This document shows, one piece after another, positions 17,768-27,198 of a stretch of DNA of 64,000 nucleotides (position 1 is its first letter; each line of letters opens with the position of its first letter). The stretch comes from Streptomyces dioscori (GTDB taxonomy: Bacteria > Actinomycetota > Actinomycetes > Streptomycetales > Streptomycetaceae), in NCBI RefSeq assembly GCF_003024195.1, contig NZ_KZ679039.1, positions 660,285 through 724,284 on the forward strand. Reading direction: 5' to 3'. The notes beneath the pieces were generated by a model that did not search any database, was not told where the DNA came from, and saw nothing but the letters and a program-made list of their open reading frames with translations. The translations under genes were made by a program, and so were the position numbers.

Positions 17768-18832
17768 TCACGCCACCCGCGTAGCCCCCGCGAACGGCAT
17801 CTCGTCGATGGGCGCGACCCGTACCGGGGCCGATGGGTTGGGCGCGTGGACCATCTGCCCGTTGCCCACGTACATCCCCACATGGCTGATGCCCGAGTAG
17901 AAGAACACCAGGTCACCGGGCTGGAGTTGGGAGCGGGAGACGCGTTGGCCCGCGTTGATCTGTGCGTACGTCGTCCGGGGCAGCGAGATGCCGGCGGAGC
18001 GGTACGCGGCCTGCATCAGCCCCGAGCAGTCGAAGGCGTCGGGACCGGTGGCCCCCCACACGTAAGGGCTGCCGAGCTTCCCGTAGGCGTACGAGACCGC
18101 AGCCGCCGCCCGGGAGTTGGGCGCGGTCGTGGAGGGGGAGCCTTGGCCGAGGCCGCGGGGGGCCTGTCCTGAACGTGAGGCGCGTGCGGTGTCCGGGTCG
18201 TCCGCGCCGATGCGGGCCCGGTCCGCGTCCGGCAGCCGTGACAGCAGTTGGCGTGCCTCGCCGAGCTTGCCGGTGACTGTCTTCTTGTGGCGTTTCAGGT
18301 CCGCCTGTCGTGCGGTGAGGGTGGTGAGTTCGATGTGCGCGGCGCCGCGCAACTGCTCGATGTCGCGCAGCTGTGCGCGTACACGGGAGACCGCCGAGGC
18401 CTGCCTGCTGCCGGCCCGCTCGGCGAACGCGGCCCCGTCCAGATACCGGTCGGGGTCCGAGGAGAGCATCAGCCCCAGCGCGGGATCGATACCGCCGTCC
18501 CGGTACTGGGCGGCCGCCAGCGAACCGAGCGCGCCCCGCTCGGAGTTGAGCCGGTCCGTCTTGCGCGCCGCCTCGTCCTGCAGCGTGCCGAGCCGGTCGG
18601 CCGCCTTCGTGGACTTCTCCTTCGCGCCGTTGTACTTCTCGGTGGCGACCTCAGCCTCCTGGTACAGCTTGTCGACCTTCGCCTTCACCTGGGCCGGCGT
18701 CAGCTCGGGTGCGGCGACCCCCGTCCCGTCGAACCCGGTCGCGCTCGCCGCGCCCGCGAGGGCGATGGTGAAGGCGGTGCGGGCCGTACCGCCGCCGAGT
18801 GAGCGCTGTCTGGGCTTGCGGTGCGCTGCCAC
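17768..18832 (-). CDS. Secreted NlpC/P60 cell-wall endopeptidase (first copy)
   Basis: About 354 residues from GTG 18832 (VAAHRKPRQRS, the same start style as its paralogue). The signal sequence is followed by a coiled-coil region of about 190 residues (KLYQEAEVATEKYNGAKEK onward) and a C-terminal NlpC/P60 domain: catalytic Cys269 in FDCSGLMQAAY, the histidine segment SHVGMYVG and AGATRVA at the end. It probably cleaves peptide crosslinks outside the cell. A 190-nt upstream stretch holds a large hairpin but no ydaO aptamer. Its paralogue lies at 19773-20921. Confidence 0.9.
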   Translation of the reverse strand: MAAHRKPRQRSLGGGTARTAFTIALAGAASATGFDGTGVAAPELTPAQVKAKVDKLYQEAEVATEKYNGAKEKSTKAADRLGTLQDEAARKTDRLNSERGALGSLAAAQYRDGGIDPALGLMLSSDPDRYLDGAAFAERAGSRQASAVSRVRAQLRDIEQLRGAAHIELTTLTARQADLKRHKKTVTGKLGEARQLLSRLPDADRARIGADDPDTARASRSGQAPRGLGQGSPSTTAPNSRAAAAVSYAYGKLGSPYVWGATGPDAFDCSGLMQAAYRSAGISLPRTTYAQINAGQRVSRSQLQPGDLVFFYSGISHVGMYVGNGQMVHAPNPSAPVRVAPIDEMPFAGATRVA

Positions 18833-18910
18833 GTGCGATCCACGTTCCTTCCGTACAGCCGCCGGGGTACTGATACGTCCTCGGCGGTGGCCCTCAGGGG
18901 CTGGTTGCAC

Positions 18911-18953
18911 GTCCGGCGGCAGCCCGCACAGGGGGAGCGGACCGCCGCCGGAC
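18911..18953 (-). promoter_or_regulatory. Long hairpin in the leader of the first NlpC/P60 gene
   Basis: GTCCGGCGGC (18911-18920) pairs with GCCGCCGGAC (18944-18953), 10 bp with a 23-nt loop, about 80 nt before the GTG start on the minus strand. It could be a regulatory leader element or simple GC structure. Confidence 0.35.
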
Positions 18954-19284
18954 CTCTTGGCGGTGGTGCCGACTGCCGCCCTGGCCCGGGCGGTTGTGGT
19001 GGGGAGCCGGTCACCTGGGGAAGGACGCTAAACCTCACGGCGCGCCGCTGGTAACGGCATGTACGGAAGTGGTGGCACTCGGCCACGAGGTGACCGGGTG
19101 CGACCGTGATCCGGGCCCGGTGCGGGCGACTTGGCGTGGTGCGGTGACCGATGGACGCGTTGTGGGGGAGCGGCACGCGCGACGGTGCTATGAGCGCGGC
19201 CCGGGGCCCGCAGGAAGCCCGGTGTGCGGGCCGGTGCGGGCCGGTGCGGGGCGGTGTGCGGGCGTCCGGTTAGGGTCCGGGCTC

Positions 19285-19638
19285 ATGGACGTACTCATTC
19301 ATGTCTTCGTCGCCCTGCACATCATCGGCATCGCCTCCCTGCTGGGCGGTTTCCTCACGCAGATGAAGGCCATGGGCGACGGCACGGCCCGTTTCACCCC
19401 CGCGATGCTCCACGGCGCGCTGACCATGCTGGTCACCGGCGCGGTCCTCGTCGGCCTCAACCAGGCCGACGACCAGACCGTCAACAACATCAAGATCGGT
19501 GTGAAGCTGGCCCTGCTGGTCGTGATCCTCGGCCTCGTCTACGTCAAACGCGACGACGAGAAGGTGGAGAAGAGCCTGTTCGCCCTGGTGGGCGGGCTGA
19601 CCACGGTGAACGTCTTCATCGCGGTGCTCTGGACCTGA
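19285..19638 (+). CDS. Small integral membrane protein (4 helices)
   Basis: 117 residues from ATG 19285. Helices include VLIHVFVALHIIGIASLLGGFL, FTPAMLHGALTMLVTGAVLVGL and IKIGVKLALLVVILGLVYV, then SLFALVGGLTTVNVFIAVLW. No known catalytic motif. Conserved small actinobacterial membrane proteins like this have no assigned function. A 14-bp hairpin terminator follows. Confidence 0.75.
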   Translation: MDVLIHVFVALHIIGIASLLGGFLTQMKAMGDGTARFTPAMLHGALTMLVTGAVLVGLNQADDQTVNNIKIGVKLALLVVILGLVYVKRDDEKVEKSLFALVGGLTTVNVFIAVLWT

Positions 19639-19721
19639 GCGGCCTGAGCGGCCTGAGCGGACTGAGTGGCCTGGGCGACCGCCCGGAAACACGGAACGGG
19701 AAACACGGAACCGGAACACAG

Positions 19722-19753
19722 AAGGGGTACGGCACACAGGTGCCGTACCCCTT
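19722..19753. terminator. Bidirectional hairpin terminator
   Basis: AAGGGGTACGGCAC / GTGCCGTACCCCTT, 14 bp with a 4-nt ACAG loop, lies between the ends of the convergent genes at 19638 and 19773. Confidence 0.85.
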
Positions 19754-19772
19754 GCGGTGTCCGTGTGAGCCT

Positions 19773-20921
19773 CTAGCCGGGCCGCACCACGCTGTGGATC
19801 GGCATGTAGTAGATCGACTCCTCGCGGACGTACGCACCCGGCTTCGGGGCGTGGATCATCATGCCGTCGCCGATGTAGATGCCGACGTGGCTGATGTCGT
19901 CGTAGAAGAAGACCAGGTCGCCGGGCTGGGCGTTGTCCACGGAGACCGTCGTGCCGGTGTCCACCTGGTCCCACGTGGTACGCGGGAGCGTCACGCCGGC
20001 GGCCTTCCAGGCGGCCTGGGTCAGACCGGAGCAGTCGTACGAACCGGGGCCGCTCGCGCCCCAGACGTACGGTTTGCCGATCTGGGCGCGGGCGAAGGCG
20101 AGCGCCTTGGCCGCCTTGGTGGAGGAGGCGGAGTCCGAGCCCGACGCGTTCCCCGACCCTGAACCCGTGGCGGTTCCCGTGTCCTGCGTCGCCGCCTCCT
20201 GGCGCCGGCGCTCCGCGTCGGCCGCCTGCTGCCGCGCCAGCTCGTCCGCCTTGCGCTGGGCCTCTTCCTGCTTCTTCCGCTCGATCGCGGCCAGGCGGGC
20301 CTTCTCCTCGGCGGTCAGCTTCGAGAGGAGCTCACGCGCTTCGGCGAGCTTCCGCTGGACGTCCGCCTTGGACGTCTTCAGCGTGCTCTGCGTCGTGGTG
20401 AGCGTCTCCAGGCCCTCGGAGGCATCCTGCCGCTTCTTCGACGTGGTGGCCCGCTCGGTGACGTACTCGTCGACGGCCTGCTTCTGGCGGGCGGTCAGCC
20501 GGTTCATCAGCTGGGTCTGGTCGAAGTAGTCCTGCGGGTTGTCCGCGAGGAGGAGGGAGGCCGTGTCGGGGGCGGAGGCCCCCGTGCGGTACTGCGCGGC
20601 GGCGAACGTCCCGAGCGCCTCACGCGCGGAGTTGAGCTTCTCCGTACGCTGCGCCACGTCGTCGAGCAGCGTGGCGACGCGCTTGCGCTGCTTGGTGGTC
20701 TTCTCCTTGGCCGCGTTGTACTTCTCGGTGGCCGTGCCCGCCTGCTGGTAGAGGTCGTCGATCTTCTTCTGGACTTCCTCCGTGCTCGGCCTGGGCTCCG
20801 CGGCCGGCGAGGCGTCCGCCGTCTGGGAGAGCAGGGCCACCGAGGTCAGGGCCGCGGTGGCGAGGGCCGGTGTCCGGATGCCCAGGGAACTGGGGGGCCG
20901 CGACTTGCGGTGTGGCGCCAC
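19773..20921 (-). CDS. Secreted NlpC/P60 cell-wall endopeptidase under c-di-AMP riboswitch control
   Basis: 382 residues from GTG 20921, which has AAGGAG 8 nt upstream; an upstream ATG (20942) lies at the end of the riboswitch and is unlikely. A signal sequence (ALATAALTSVALLSQTADA) precedes a long coiled coil (KIDDLYQQAGTATEKYNAAKEKTTKQ onward), a Lys/Glu/Ala-rich segment, a Ser/Gly linker and a C-terminal NlpC/P60 domain with catalytic Cys297 (YDCSGLTQAAW) and SHVGIYIGDG. It should hydrolyse peptidoglycan stem peptides. It is a close paralogue of the protein at 17768-18832 but, unlike it, has the ydaO aptamer. Confidence 0.92.
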   Translation of the reverse strand: MAPHRKSRPPSSLGIRTPALATAALTSVALLSQTADASPAAEPRPSTEEVQKKIDDLYQQAGTATEKYNAAKEKTTKQRKRVATLLDDVAQRTEKLNSAREALGTFAAAQYRTGASAPDTASLLLADNPQDYFDQTQLMNRLTARQKQAVDEYVTERATTSKKRQDASEGLETLTTTQSTLKTSKADVQRKLAEARELLSKLTAEEKARLAAIERKKQEEAQRKADELARQQAADAERRRQEAATQDTGTATGSGSGNASGSDSASSTKAAKALAFARAQIGKPYVWGASGPGSYDCSGLTQAAWKAAGVTLPRTTWDQVDTGTTVSVDNAQPGDLVFFYDDISHVGIYIGDGMMIHAPKPGAYVREESIYYMPIHSVVRPG

Positions 20922-20941
20922 GAGGGCGTCTCCTTCCGTCA

Positions 20942-21092
20942 TCCGCCTACCGAGTTAGCTGTCGGATTCGGGCGAATGCTTCGGAAGGTTTGCCCTACGG
21001 TCCTTCTCCCGTGAGGGAGGCGGACCGATTCACCCCAGGATCGGTTGGGTCCCCGGTTCCGGAGGCCACGAGGGCATGCCGGATTCGGCGGA
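20942..21092 (-). ncRNA. ydaO/yuaA c-di-AMP riboswitch
   Basis: Read on the minus strand, the characteristic conserved blocks appear in order: CCGCCGAATCC, GGGGACCCA, GGGGTGAATC, a CGTAGGGCA variable region and GACAGCTAAC followed by GGTAGGCGG. The outer CCGCC/GGCGG pair closes P1. In Streptomyces this class binds c-di-AMP and represses cell-wall hydrolase genes. The aptamer ends 21 nt before the GTG start, with the ribosome site immediately downstream, so control could be at translation or through a nearby terminator. No strong intrinsic terminator is seen between aptamer and start. Confidence 0.9.
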
Positions 21093-21604
21093 GCCCGCTC
21101 GGCCCGGCGTTGTTCGCCGGTGCGGGTCGAGCGGCCTACGCGAAAGTTAGCCAATACGTGTGGCACCTGTGAAGTTTGATGTGCGATATGCCCGATACAT
21201 TTTCGTGACCTGGACCACGGGTGTCGTCCGCCGACGTCAATTGGTCGTGATCTGCTCCGAGTTGTCCCGGCGGCGTGTGGGAGCGGGGTGACCGGACCAC
21301 GGAGCGGCGCCCGCGCCGACGGGCCGGTTCCGGTCGACTCGGGAGTGACCTCCAGTAGGCAGTGTCTGGTGCGCCCCGTCTCCGCACGGTTATACGGAGG
21401 CCGGCCGTACGCGGTTCAGATGCGGGGCGAAATCAGCGACCTGCAGCGGTACCGCCGCACACCGCAGCGCCGCCGTACCGGCCACGCCCTGTAGTGGCGT
21501 GCTCATCTCAGGTAAGGCTCTGCCCAGCGCCGCCCGCCCGGGATTCCGCCGAGTTTCCGGGGTGGCGGCCGGGTGTCAGTGGGGGCGCCTAGACTCGGAG
21601 AGCG

Positions 21605-24169
21605 ATGAGCAGCCTCTTTGATGACAGCTTCCTGGCGGACCTCAAGCCCTCCCGGGCCCACGAGGAAGAGCCCCCGCCGCCGCCCGAGGACGAAGCCCCG
21701 GACCACGGTCCGGACGACCTGTTCGGCGGGCGCTTCGACGTGCCTCCTCCCAGCAGGCCCAGGGACGGCTACTACCGCGACGGCGCCCCGAGGCCCCTGG
21801 TGGACCCGGCCGCGCTCCTGGACGGGCTGAACGAGAACCAGCGCGCGGCGGTGGTCCACCACGGCTCACCCCTGCTCATCGTGGCCGGCGCCGGTTCCGG
21901 CAAGACCCGTGTGCTCACCCACCGCATCGCGCACCTGCTGGGCGAGCGCAAGGTGCACCCCGGCGAGATCCTCGCGATCACCTTCACGAACAAGGCCGCG
22001 GGCGAGATGAAGGAGCGCGTCGAGCAGCTCGTGGGCCCGCGGGCGAACGCGATGTGGGTGATGACCTTCCACAGCGCCTGCGTGCGGATCCTGCGCCGCG
22101 AGAGCAAGAAGCTCGGCTTCACGTCGTCCTTCTCGATCTACGACGCCGCCGACAGCAAGCGGCTCATGGCCCTGGTCTGCCGTGACCTGGACCTCGACCC
22201 CAAGCGCTTCCCGCCGAAGTCCTTCAGTGCCAAGATCTCGAACCTGAAGAACGAGCTGATCGACGAGGAGGACTTCGCCGCCCAGGCCTCCGACGGCTTC
22301 GAGAAGACCGCCGCCCAGGCCTACGCGATGTACCAGTCGCGGCTGCGCGAGGCGAACGCGCTGGACTTCGACGACCTGATCATGACGACGGTCAACCTCC
22401 TGCGCGCCTTCCCGGACGTCGCCGAGCACTACCGCCGGCGCTTCCGCCACGTCCTCGTGGACGAGTACCAGGACACGAACCACGCGCAGTACTCCCTCGT
22501 CCGGGAGCTCGTCGGCAGCGCCACGGACCCCGTGGCGCACCCCGAGGACGTACCGCCGCGGGAGGACGACCTCCCGCCCGCCGAGCTGTGCGTCGTCGGC
22601 GACGCCGACCAGTCGATCTACGCCTTCCGCGGGGCGACGATCCGCAACATCCTCCAGTTCGAGGAGGACTACCCGAACGCGACGACGATCCTGCTGGAGC
22701 AGAACTACCGCTCCACGCAGACGATCCTCACCGCCGCCAACGCGGTCATCGAGCGCAACGAATCACGCCGCCCGAAGAACCTGTGGACGAATGCCGGCGC
22801 GGGCGCGCGCATCACGGGCTACGTCGCCGACACCGAGCACGACGAGGCGCAGTTCGTCGCCGAGGAGATAGACCGTCTCACCGACGCGGGCGACGCGAAG
22901 GCAGGCGACGTCGCCGTCTTCTACCGTACGAACGCCCAGTCCCGTGTCTTCGAAGAGATCTTCATCCGGGTCGGCCTGCCCTACAAGGTCGTCGGCGGCG
23001 TCCGCTTCTACGAGCGCAAAGAGGTCCGGGACGTCCTCGCGTACCTCCGCGTGCTCGCGAACCCCGAGGACTCCGTACCGCTGCGCCGCATCCTGAACGT
23101 GCCCAAGCGCGGCATCGGCGACCGCGCCGAGGCGATGATCGACGCGCTCTCCCAGCGCGAGAAGATCAGCTTCCCGCAGGCGCTGCGCCGCGTCGACGAG
23201 GCGTACGGCATGGCGGCCCGCTCGACGAACGCCGTCAAGCGGTTCAACACGCTGATGGAGGACCTCCGGACGATCGTCGAGTCCGGCGCGGGCCCGGCGA
23301 CCGTCGTGGAGGCGATCCTCGAACGCACCGGCTACCTCGCCGAGTTGCAGGCCTCCACCGACCCCCAGGACGAGACCCGTATCGAGAACCTTCAGGAACT
23401 CGCCTCCGTGGCGCTGGAGTTCGAGCAGGAGGCGGCGGCGGGCGGTGGGGCCGCGGGCACGGCGGCGAACGAGGGCGAAGCCGAGGGTGAGGCCGAGGCC
23501 GGTACGCCGACCGGGCTCGCCGCGTTCCTGGAGCGGGTGGCCCTGGTCGCCGACTCCGACCAGATCCCCGACGAGGACGAGGACGGCTCCGGGGTCATCA
23601 CCCTCATGACCCTGCACACCGCCAAGGGCCTCGAATTCCCGGTCGTCTTCCTGACGGGCATGGAGGACGGCGTCTTCCCGCACATGCGTGCCCTCGGCCA
23701 GACCAAGGAGCTGGAGGAGGAGCGGCGCCTCGCGTATGTCGGCATCACCCGCGCGCGCGAGCGGCTCTATCTGACGCGGGCGTCGATGCGCAGCGCGTGG
23801 GGGCAGCCCTCGTACAACCCGCCGTCCCGCTTCCTGGAGGAGATCCCGGAGGCGCATCTGGACTGGAAGCGCACTGGTTCCATGGGAGCGGTGGCCTCCG
23901 GTCCGGTCGGCGGTGTGGCGGCCTCCCTGTCCTCCTCCCGCTCGCGCTCGGCGGCCTCGGGCGCGTCCGGTTTCGCGACGCGGCGCGGTTCCTCGGAGAA
24001 GCCGGTGGTGTCGCTGGCGGTCGGGGACCGGGTCACCCACGACCAGTTCGGCCTCGGCACGGTGGTCGGAGTCAAGGGCATGGGGGCGAACTCGGAGGCG
24101 ACGGTCGACTTCGGCGGCGAGAAGCCGAAGCGTCTGCTGCTGCGGTACGCGCCGGTGGAGAAGCTGTAG
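21605..24169 (+). CDS. pcrA: ATP-dependent DNA helicase (UvrD/PcrA/SF1A)
   Basis: 854 residues. Motif I is VAGAGSGKT (about 93-101), motif II DEYQDTN (about 285), motif III region GDADQSIYAFRGA, then the 2B insertion and motif VI VGITRARERL. The last 45 residues (VGDRVTHDQFGLGTVVGVKG ... YAPVEKL) form the small PcrA-type C-terminal Tudor-like module that binds RNA polymerase in this family. It unwinds DNA 3'-5' in repair and removes stalled protein complexes. ATG 21605 follows GGAGAGCG. The acidic N-terminal 60 residues are disordered and not conserved. Confidence 0.96.
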   Translation: MSSLFDDSFLADLKPSRAHEEEPPPPPEDEAPDHGPDDLFGGRFDVPPPSRPRDGYYRDGAPRPLVDPAALLDGLNENQRAAVVHHGSPLLIVAGAGSGKTRVLTHRIAHLLGERKVHPGEILAITFTNKAAGEMKERVEQLVGPRANAMWVMTFHSACVRILRRESKKLGFTSSFSIYDAADSKRLMALVCRDLDLDPKRFPPKSFSAKISNLKNELIDEEDFAAQASDGFEKTAAQAYAMYQSRLREANALDFDDLIMTTVNLLRAFPDVAEHYRRRFRHVLVDEYQDTNHAQYSLVRELVGSATDPVAHPEDVPPREDDLPPAELCVVGDADQSIYAFRGATIRNILQFEEDYPNATTILLEQNYRSTQTILTAANAVIERNESRRPKNLWTNAGAGARITGYVADTEHDEAQFVAEEIDRLTDAGDAKAGDVAVFYRTNAQSRVFEEIFIRVGLPYKVVGGVRFYERKEVRDVLAYLRVLANPEDSVPLRRILNVPKRGIGDRAEAMIDALSQREKISFPQALRRVDEAYGMAARSTNAVKRFNTLMEDLRTIVESGAGPATVVEAILERTGYLAELQASTDPQDETRIENLQELASVALEFEQEAAAGGGAAGTAANEGEAEGEAEAGTPTGLAAFLERVALVADSDQIPDEDEDGSGVITLMTLHTAKGLEFPVVFLTGMEDGVFPHMRALGQTKELEEERRLAYVGITRARERLYLTRASMRSAWGQPSYNPPSRFLEEIPEAHLDWKRTGSMGAVASGPVGGVAASLSSSRSRSAASGASGFATRRGSSEKPVVSLAVGDRVTHDQFGLGTVVGVKGMGANSEATVDFGGEKPKRLLLRYAPVEKL

Positions 24170-24263
24170 GCGGCGGGACGGGGCTTGTGGGCGGGGCCGC
24201 CGACCGGGCGGCTTCCGCCGGTTCGTGGTCCCTTCGAGCAGGTGCTCGCAGGCCCTGGGTGTC

Positions 24264-25952
24264 CTAGGTGGGGTCGATGCCGTGGCTGCGCAGCCACGGG
24301 AGCGGGTCGATCGCCGAACCGCCGCCGGGACGCACCTCGAAGTGGAGGTGCGGGCCGGTGGAGTTGCCGGAGTTCCCGGAGTACGCGATCGGGTCGCCGG
24401 CCTTCACGACCGTCCCCGAGGCGACCTTGTACGTGGAGAGGTGGCAGTACCAGGTCTCCGTGCCGTCCTTGGCCGTCACGATGATCATGTTGCCGTAGGC
24501 GCTGTTCCACTGCGTACGGACTGTTCCGTCCGTCGCGGCCATCACCGTCGTGCCGTACGAGACCGGGAAGTCGATACCGGTGTGCACGGACATCCAGTTG
24601 ATACCGGCCTGGCCGTAGTAGGCACTGAGCCCGTGCCGCGAGACCGGCAGCGCGAACTTCGGACGCAGCCGCTCCTTGCGGGCCGCCTCGGCCGCCGCCT
24701 TCTGCTTCTCGGCGGCCTGCTCGGCCTTCAAGTCGATACGTTCCTGCGTGCGGCTCGCCCGGTCCGCGAAGTCGTCCGCGTCCGCGGAGAGGCTTTCGAG
24801 CTGAGCGTCCAGCTTGTTGTTCGCGACCGACGGCTTCACGGTGCCGGCGTCGGGTGCGGCGGCCGTCGTCTGGACGTCGTCCCCGCCGTCGCCACCGGTC
24901 ACGGACGCGGCGGCGATGCCGGCGACACCCATCACACAGGCCGACGGGACGGCGATCGTCAGCAGCGCGGAGCGCTTGGGCGGTGTGCGGCGGCGCGAAC
25001 GGGAAGCGGAACGGCCCGCCGCGCGGGACCCGGCCCGGGAGGCCGGCGCGCCGGTGGCGACGGGAGTGATCTCCTCGACGCCGTCGAGCAGCTCGGGCTC
25101 GTCGTCGGCGTGATCATGATCGTGAGTACGTTCGTGAGCGTCGGAGTCCGCATCGGTGCGAGCGTCGGCATCGGCAGGGCCAGAGTGTTTGAACTCGCTC
25201 TGCGCGGTTACCTGTTCCTCGAACGGCACCTGCTCGAACGTGGCGGTGGCCTGCTGGTGGAACGACTCGCGCTGGTCGTACGCGTCCTGCTGGTCGTACG
25301 ACTCGTGCTGCGGGTGGGGCTGGGGCTGCTCGCCGCCGTCCGAGTTCCACGCCGTGGCGTCGTACGTACCCGTCTCGAAGGTCGGCGCCGTCCACTGCTG
25401 GGTGGGGTCGGCCTGCTCGGCCTGCTGCCAGGCGTTCGCGTCCCACTGCCCGGTGCCGTCGGGGCTCGTGGCCTGCGTCGGGATCTCACTGAGCTGTTGA
25501 TAACCGGAGTCCGGCCAGACACCGCTCGTGTCGTAGCTGCCGGTCTCGTAGGCAGCCGCGTGGTGCTGGGCCGCGTACGGGTCGTAGTTCAGGGTCTGAT
25601 GACTGCCGGTGGTATCAGTCCAGTTACCGCTGTGGGCCGCCCCGGTCGTGTGGCCGTACGAACCCGTTCCGCCGCCGCTCCCGTCGGTTCCGCTTCCGTT
25701 GCCGGGCAGATCGCCGAAGAGGGGGTCTGTGTCGAACGTGGTCGTGGCGTAGGCGCCCGTCATGTCGTAACCACCCGTCGTTCCGTACGAGCCGGTCGCG
25801 GCCGGGTCAAAACCGGTGGCGGGATATCCGTCGTACGTGGTGAAGTCGCCGTACTGGACCCCCTGCCCGCCGTGGGACGCGTAGTGCGCCGAGGCGGCAT
25901 CGGGAGCCGGAGCCGGGGGAGTTACGGTCCCCGACGGGTGACGGTCGTTCAC
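24264..25952 (-). CDS. Membrane-anchored M23 (LytM-like) peptidase with long cytoplasmic N-terminus
   Basis: 562 residues from GTG 25952 (VNDRHPSG). The first roughly 340 residues are low-complexity Tyr/Gly/Thr/Gln/His-rich sequence without a signal peptide. An Arg-rich segment then leads into one membrane helix (LLTIAVPSACVMGVAGIAAA), a coiled coil (DDFADRASRTQERIDLKAEQ) and an extracytoplasmic M23 domain with HTGIDF and HLHFEV zinc motifs. The topology is inside-out: N-terminus cytoplasmic, peptidase outside. It should act on peptidoglycan crosslinks or activate amidases. The late-domain motifs look intact. Confidence 0.88.
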   Translation of the reverse strand: MNDRHPSGTVTPPAPAPDAASAHYASHGGQGVQYGDFTTYDGYPATGFDPAATGSYGTTGGYDMTGAYATTTFDTDPLFGDLPGNGSGTDGSGGGTGSYGHTTGAAHSGNWTDTTGSHQTLNYDPYAAQHHAAAYETGSYDTSGVWPDSGYQQLSEIPTQATSPDGTGQWDANAWQQAEQADPTQQWTAPTFETGTYDATAWNSDGGEQPQPHPQHESYDQQDAYDQRESFHQQATATFEQVPFEEQVTAQSEFKHSGPADADARTDADSDAHERTHDHDHADDEPELLDGVEEITPVATGAPASRAGSRAAGRSASRSRRRTPPKRSALLTIAVPSACVMGVAGIAAASVTGGDGGDDVQTTAAAPDAGTVKPSVANNKLDAQLESLSADADDFADRASRTQERIDLKAEQAAEKQKAAAEAARKERLRPKFALPVSRHGLSAYYGQAGINWMSVHTGIDFPVSYGTTVMAATDGTVRTQWNSAYGNMIIVTAKDGTETWYCHLSTYKVASGTVVKAGDPIAYSGNSGNSTGPHLHFEVRPGGGSAIDPLPWLRSHGIDPT

Positions 25953-26292
25953 CAACTTCTCTTTCGCCTCGACAACAGGGGCTGGCAGAGCAGTGCGGCG
26001 ACTGTACCCGGCGGTATGCGGGCGCGACAATCTTCAACAGGTTTCCTCCTCTCAGGAAAGGGGCATTCGGATGCCTTTCGGCGGAGGATGGGCAGAGCTT
26101 TGGCCTTGCGTTCGATGAACGTTCGAAGAAAAGACGCCTCAGAAGGCGAACGCTGCTTCCGCTTAGGAGCTTCCCGCCGCTCCCCGTTGCCCCGGTTCGG
26201 GGTGGATCGCCGCCGGACGTCCGCTTCCGGTTGAGTCTTCGCCAGTGGCGCCGGTTTCTACGGACGGGTTTTCCACGGACGGGCCCTGTCGG
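25953..26292. other. Intergenic region upstream of the M23 gene
   Basis: Contains the candidate promoter at 26001-26030 and, near 26065-26085, an imperfect AAAGGCAT/ATGCCCCTTT hairpin. The stretch from 26095 to 26165 is unusually AT-rich for this genome. No convincing gene. Confidence 0.45.
26001..26030 (-). promoter_or_regulatory. Candidate promoter for the M23 peptidase gene
   Basis: On the minus strand TTGTCG (26030-26025), 18 nt, TACAGT (26006-26001), about 50 nt before the GTG start. The spacing and hexamers fit the Streptomyces housekeeping consensus moderately well. Confidence 0.4.
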
Positions 26293-27198
26293 TCACGCCA
26301 CTGTCAGGCCGCCGGTGTGAGCGGCGGCGCGGGCGGTTTCCTCCTCCGCGTCCAGGGCCTGGCGTATGCCGGCCGCGACCGCCGGGTGCACCGGCAGGGC
26401 GAGATGTCCGATTCCGCTCACGCGCACGTTCTGTGCGAGCAGATCCGGGTGCTGGATGCACGCCGTCTCCAGCGGGACCATCAGCTGGTCGAGGTCGCTC
26501 CAGAAACTCACGAACCGCGTACGGCAGTGCGGGGCGGGCTCGCGCAGCTCTTCGAGTACGCCGGAGCCCGGGCGCATCTGCCGGACGATCGGGTGCGCGT
26601 TCATCAGTGGGACGACACGGGTGCCCGCGTGCGGTGTGCCCAGGGTGACCAGGGTCCGGACGCGGACGTCACCGCCCAGACGCTGCACGTAGTAGCGCGC
26701 GATCAGCCCGCCGAGACTGTGCCCGACGATGTCCACCTCCTGGCGGCCGGTGCGCTCGCAGATCTCCTCGATGTGCCGGCCGAGCAGCTCGGCGGCGGTC
26801 CGTATGTCGCAGGTCAGCGGGGAGTAGTTGAGCGACTCGATCTGCTGTCGGCCGTGCTGGGCCAGCGAACGGCGCAGCAGCACGAAGACCGAGCGGTTGT
26901 CTATGAAGCCGTGCAGCAGGACGACCGGGGGCTTGTCCGCGGTCGGCAGCCGGGCGGCGTCGGCGGTACCGCCCGCGTCGAGGTCCGGGTCGGGCAGGTC
27001 GGCCAGGGACTGGGCCGGGACCGGGGGCCGGCGGCGCTCCGAGGCGATGCCGGAGGGGTAGAGGACGAGATGGCCGGCAAGGATCGCGATCTCCAGGGCC
27101 GTCGCCTTCAGCAAGGTCAGTGAGAGCCCGGCCAGTCTGATGGGCAGCAGGCGCTGGCAGAGTGGAAGAAGGGGCAGCAGTGCCCTGGTGACCTTCAT
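26293..27198 (-). CDS. Alpha/beta hydrolase, probable lipase/esterase
   Basis: 301 residues from ATG 27198 (GGGAGG 7 nt upstream). The N-terminal 45 residues are hydrophobic, so it is probably membrane-associated or secreted. Motifs: HGFIDN (oxyanion region, 96-101), nucleophile Ser161 in GHSLGGLIA, LGTPHAGT in the lid/triad region, SDLDQLMVP with a candidate catalytic Asp and GHLALPVHP with a candidate catalytic His. It should cleave fatty-acyl or similar esters; substrate unknown. Divergent from icmB. Confidence 0.82.
   Translation of the reverse strand: MKVTRALLPLLPLCQRLLPIRLAGLSLTLLKATALEIAILAGHLVLYPSGIASERRRPPVPAQSLADLPDPDLDAGGTADAARLPTADKPPVVLLHGFIDNRSVFVLLRRSLAQHGRQQIESLNYSPLTCDIRTAAELLGRHIEEICERTGRQEVDIVGHSLGGLIARYYVQRLGGDVRVRTLVTLGTPHAGTRVVPLMNAHPIVRQMRPGSGVLEELREPAPHCRTRFVSFWSDLDQLMVPLETACIQHPDLLAQNVRVSGIGHLALPVHPAVAAGIRQALDAEEETARAAAHTGGLTVA

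Noticed and set aside
18833..19050. A second ydaO riboswitch before the first NlpC/P60 gene
   Set aside because: The conserved GACAGCTAAC, GGGGACCC and GGGGTGAATC blocks are absent; only a plain hairpin is present.
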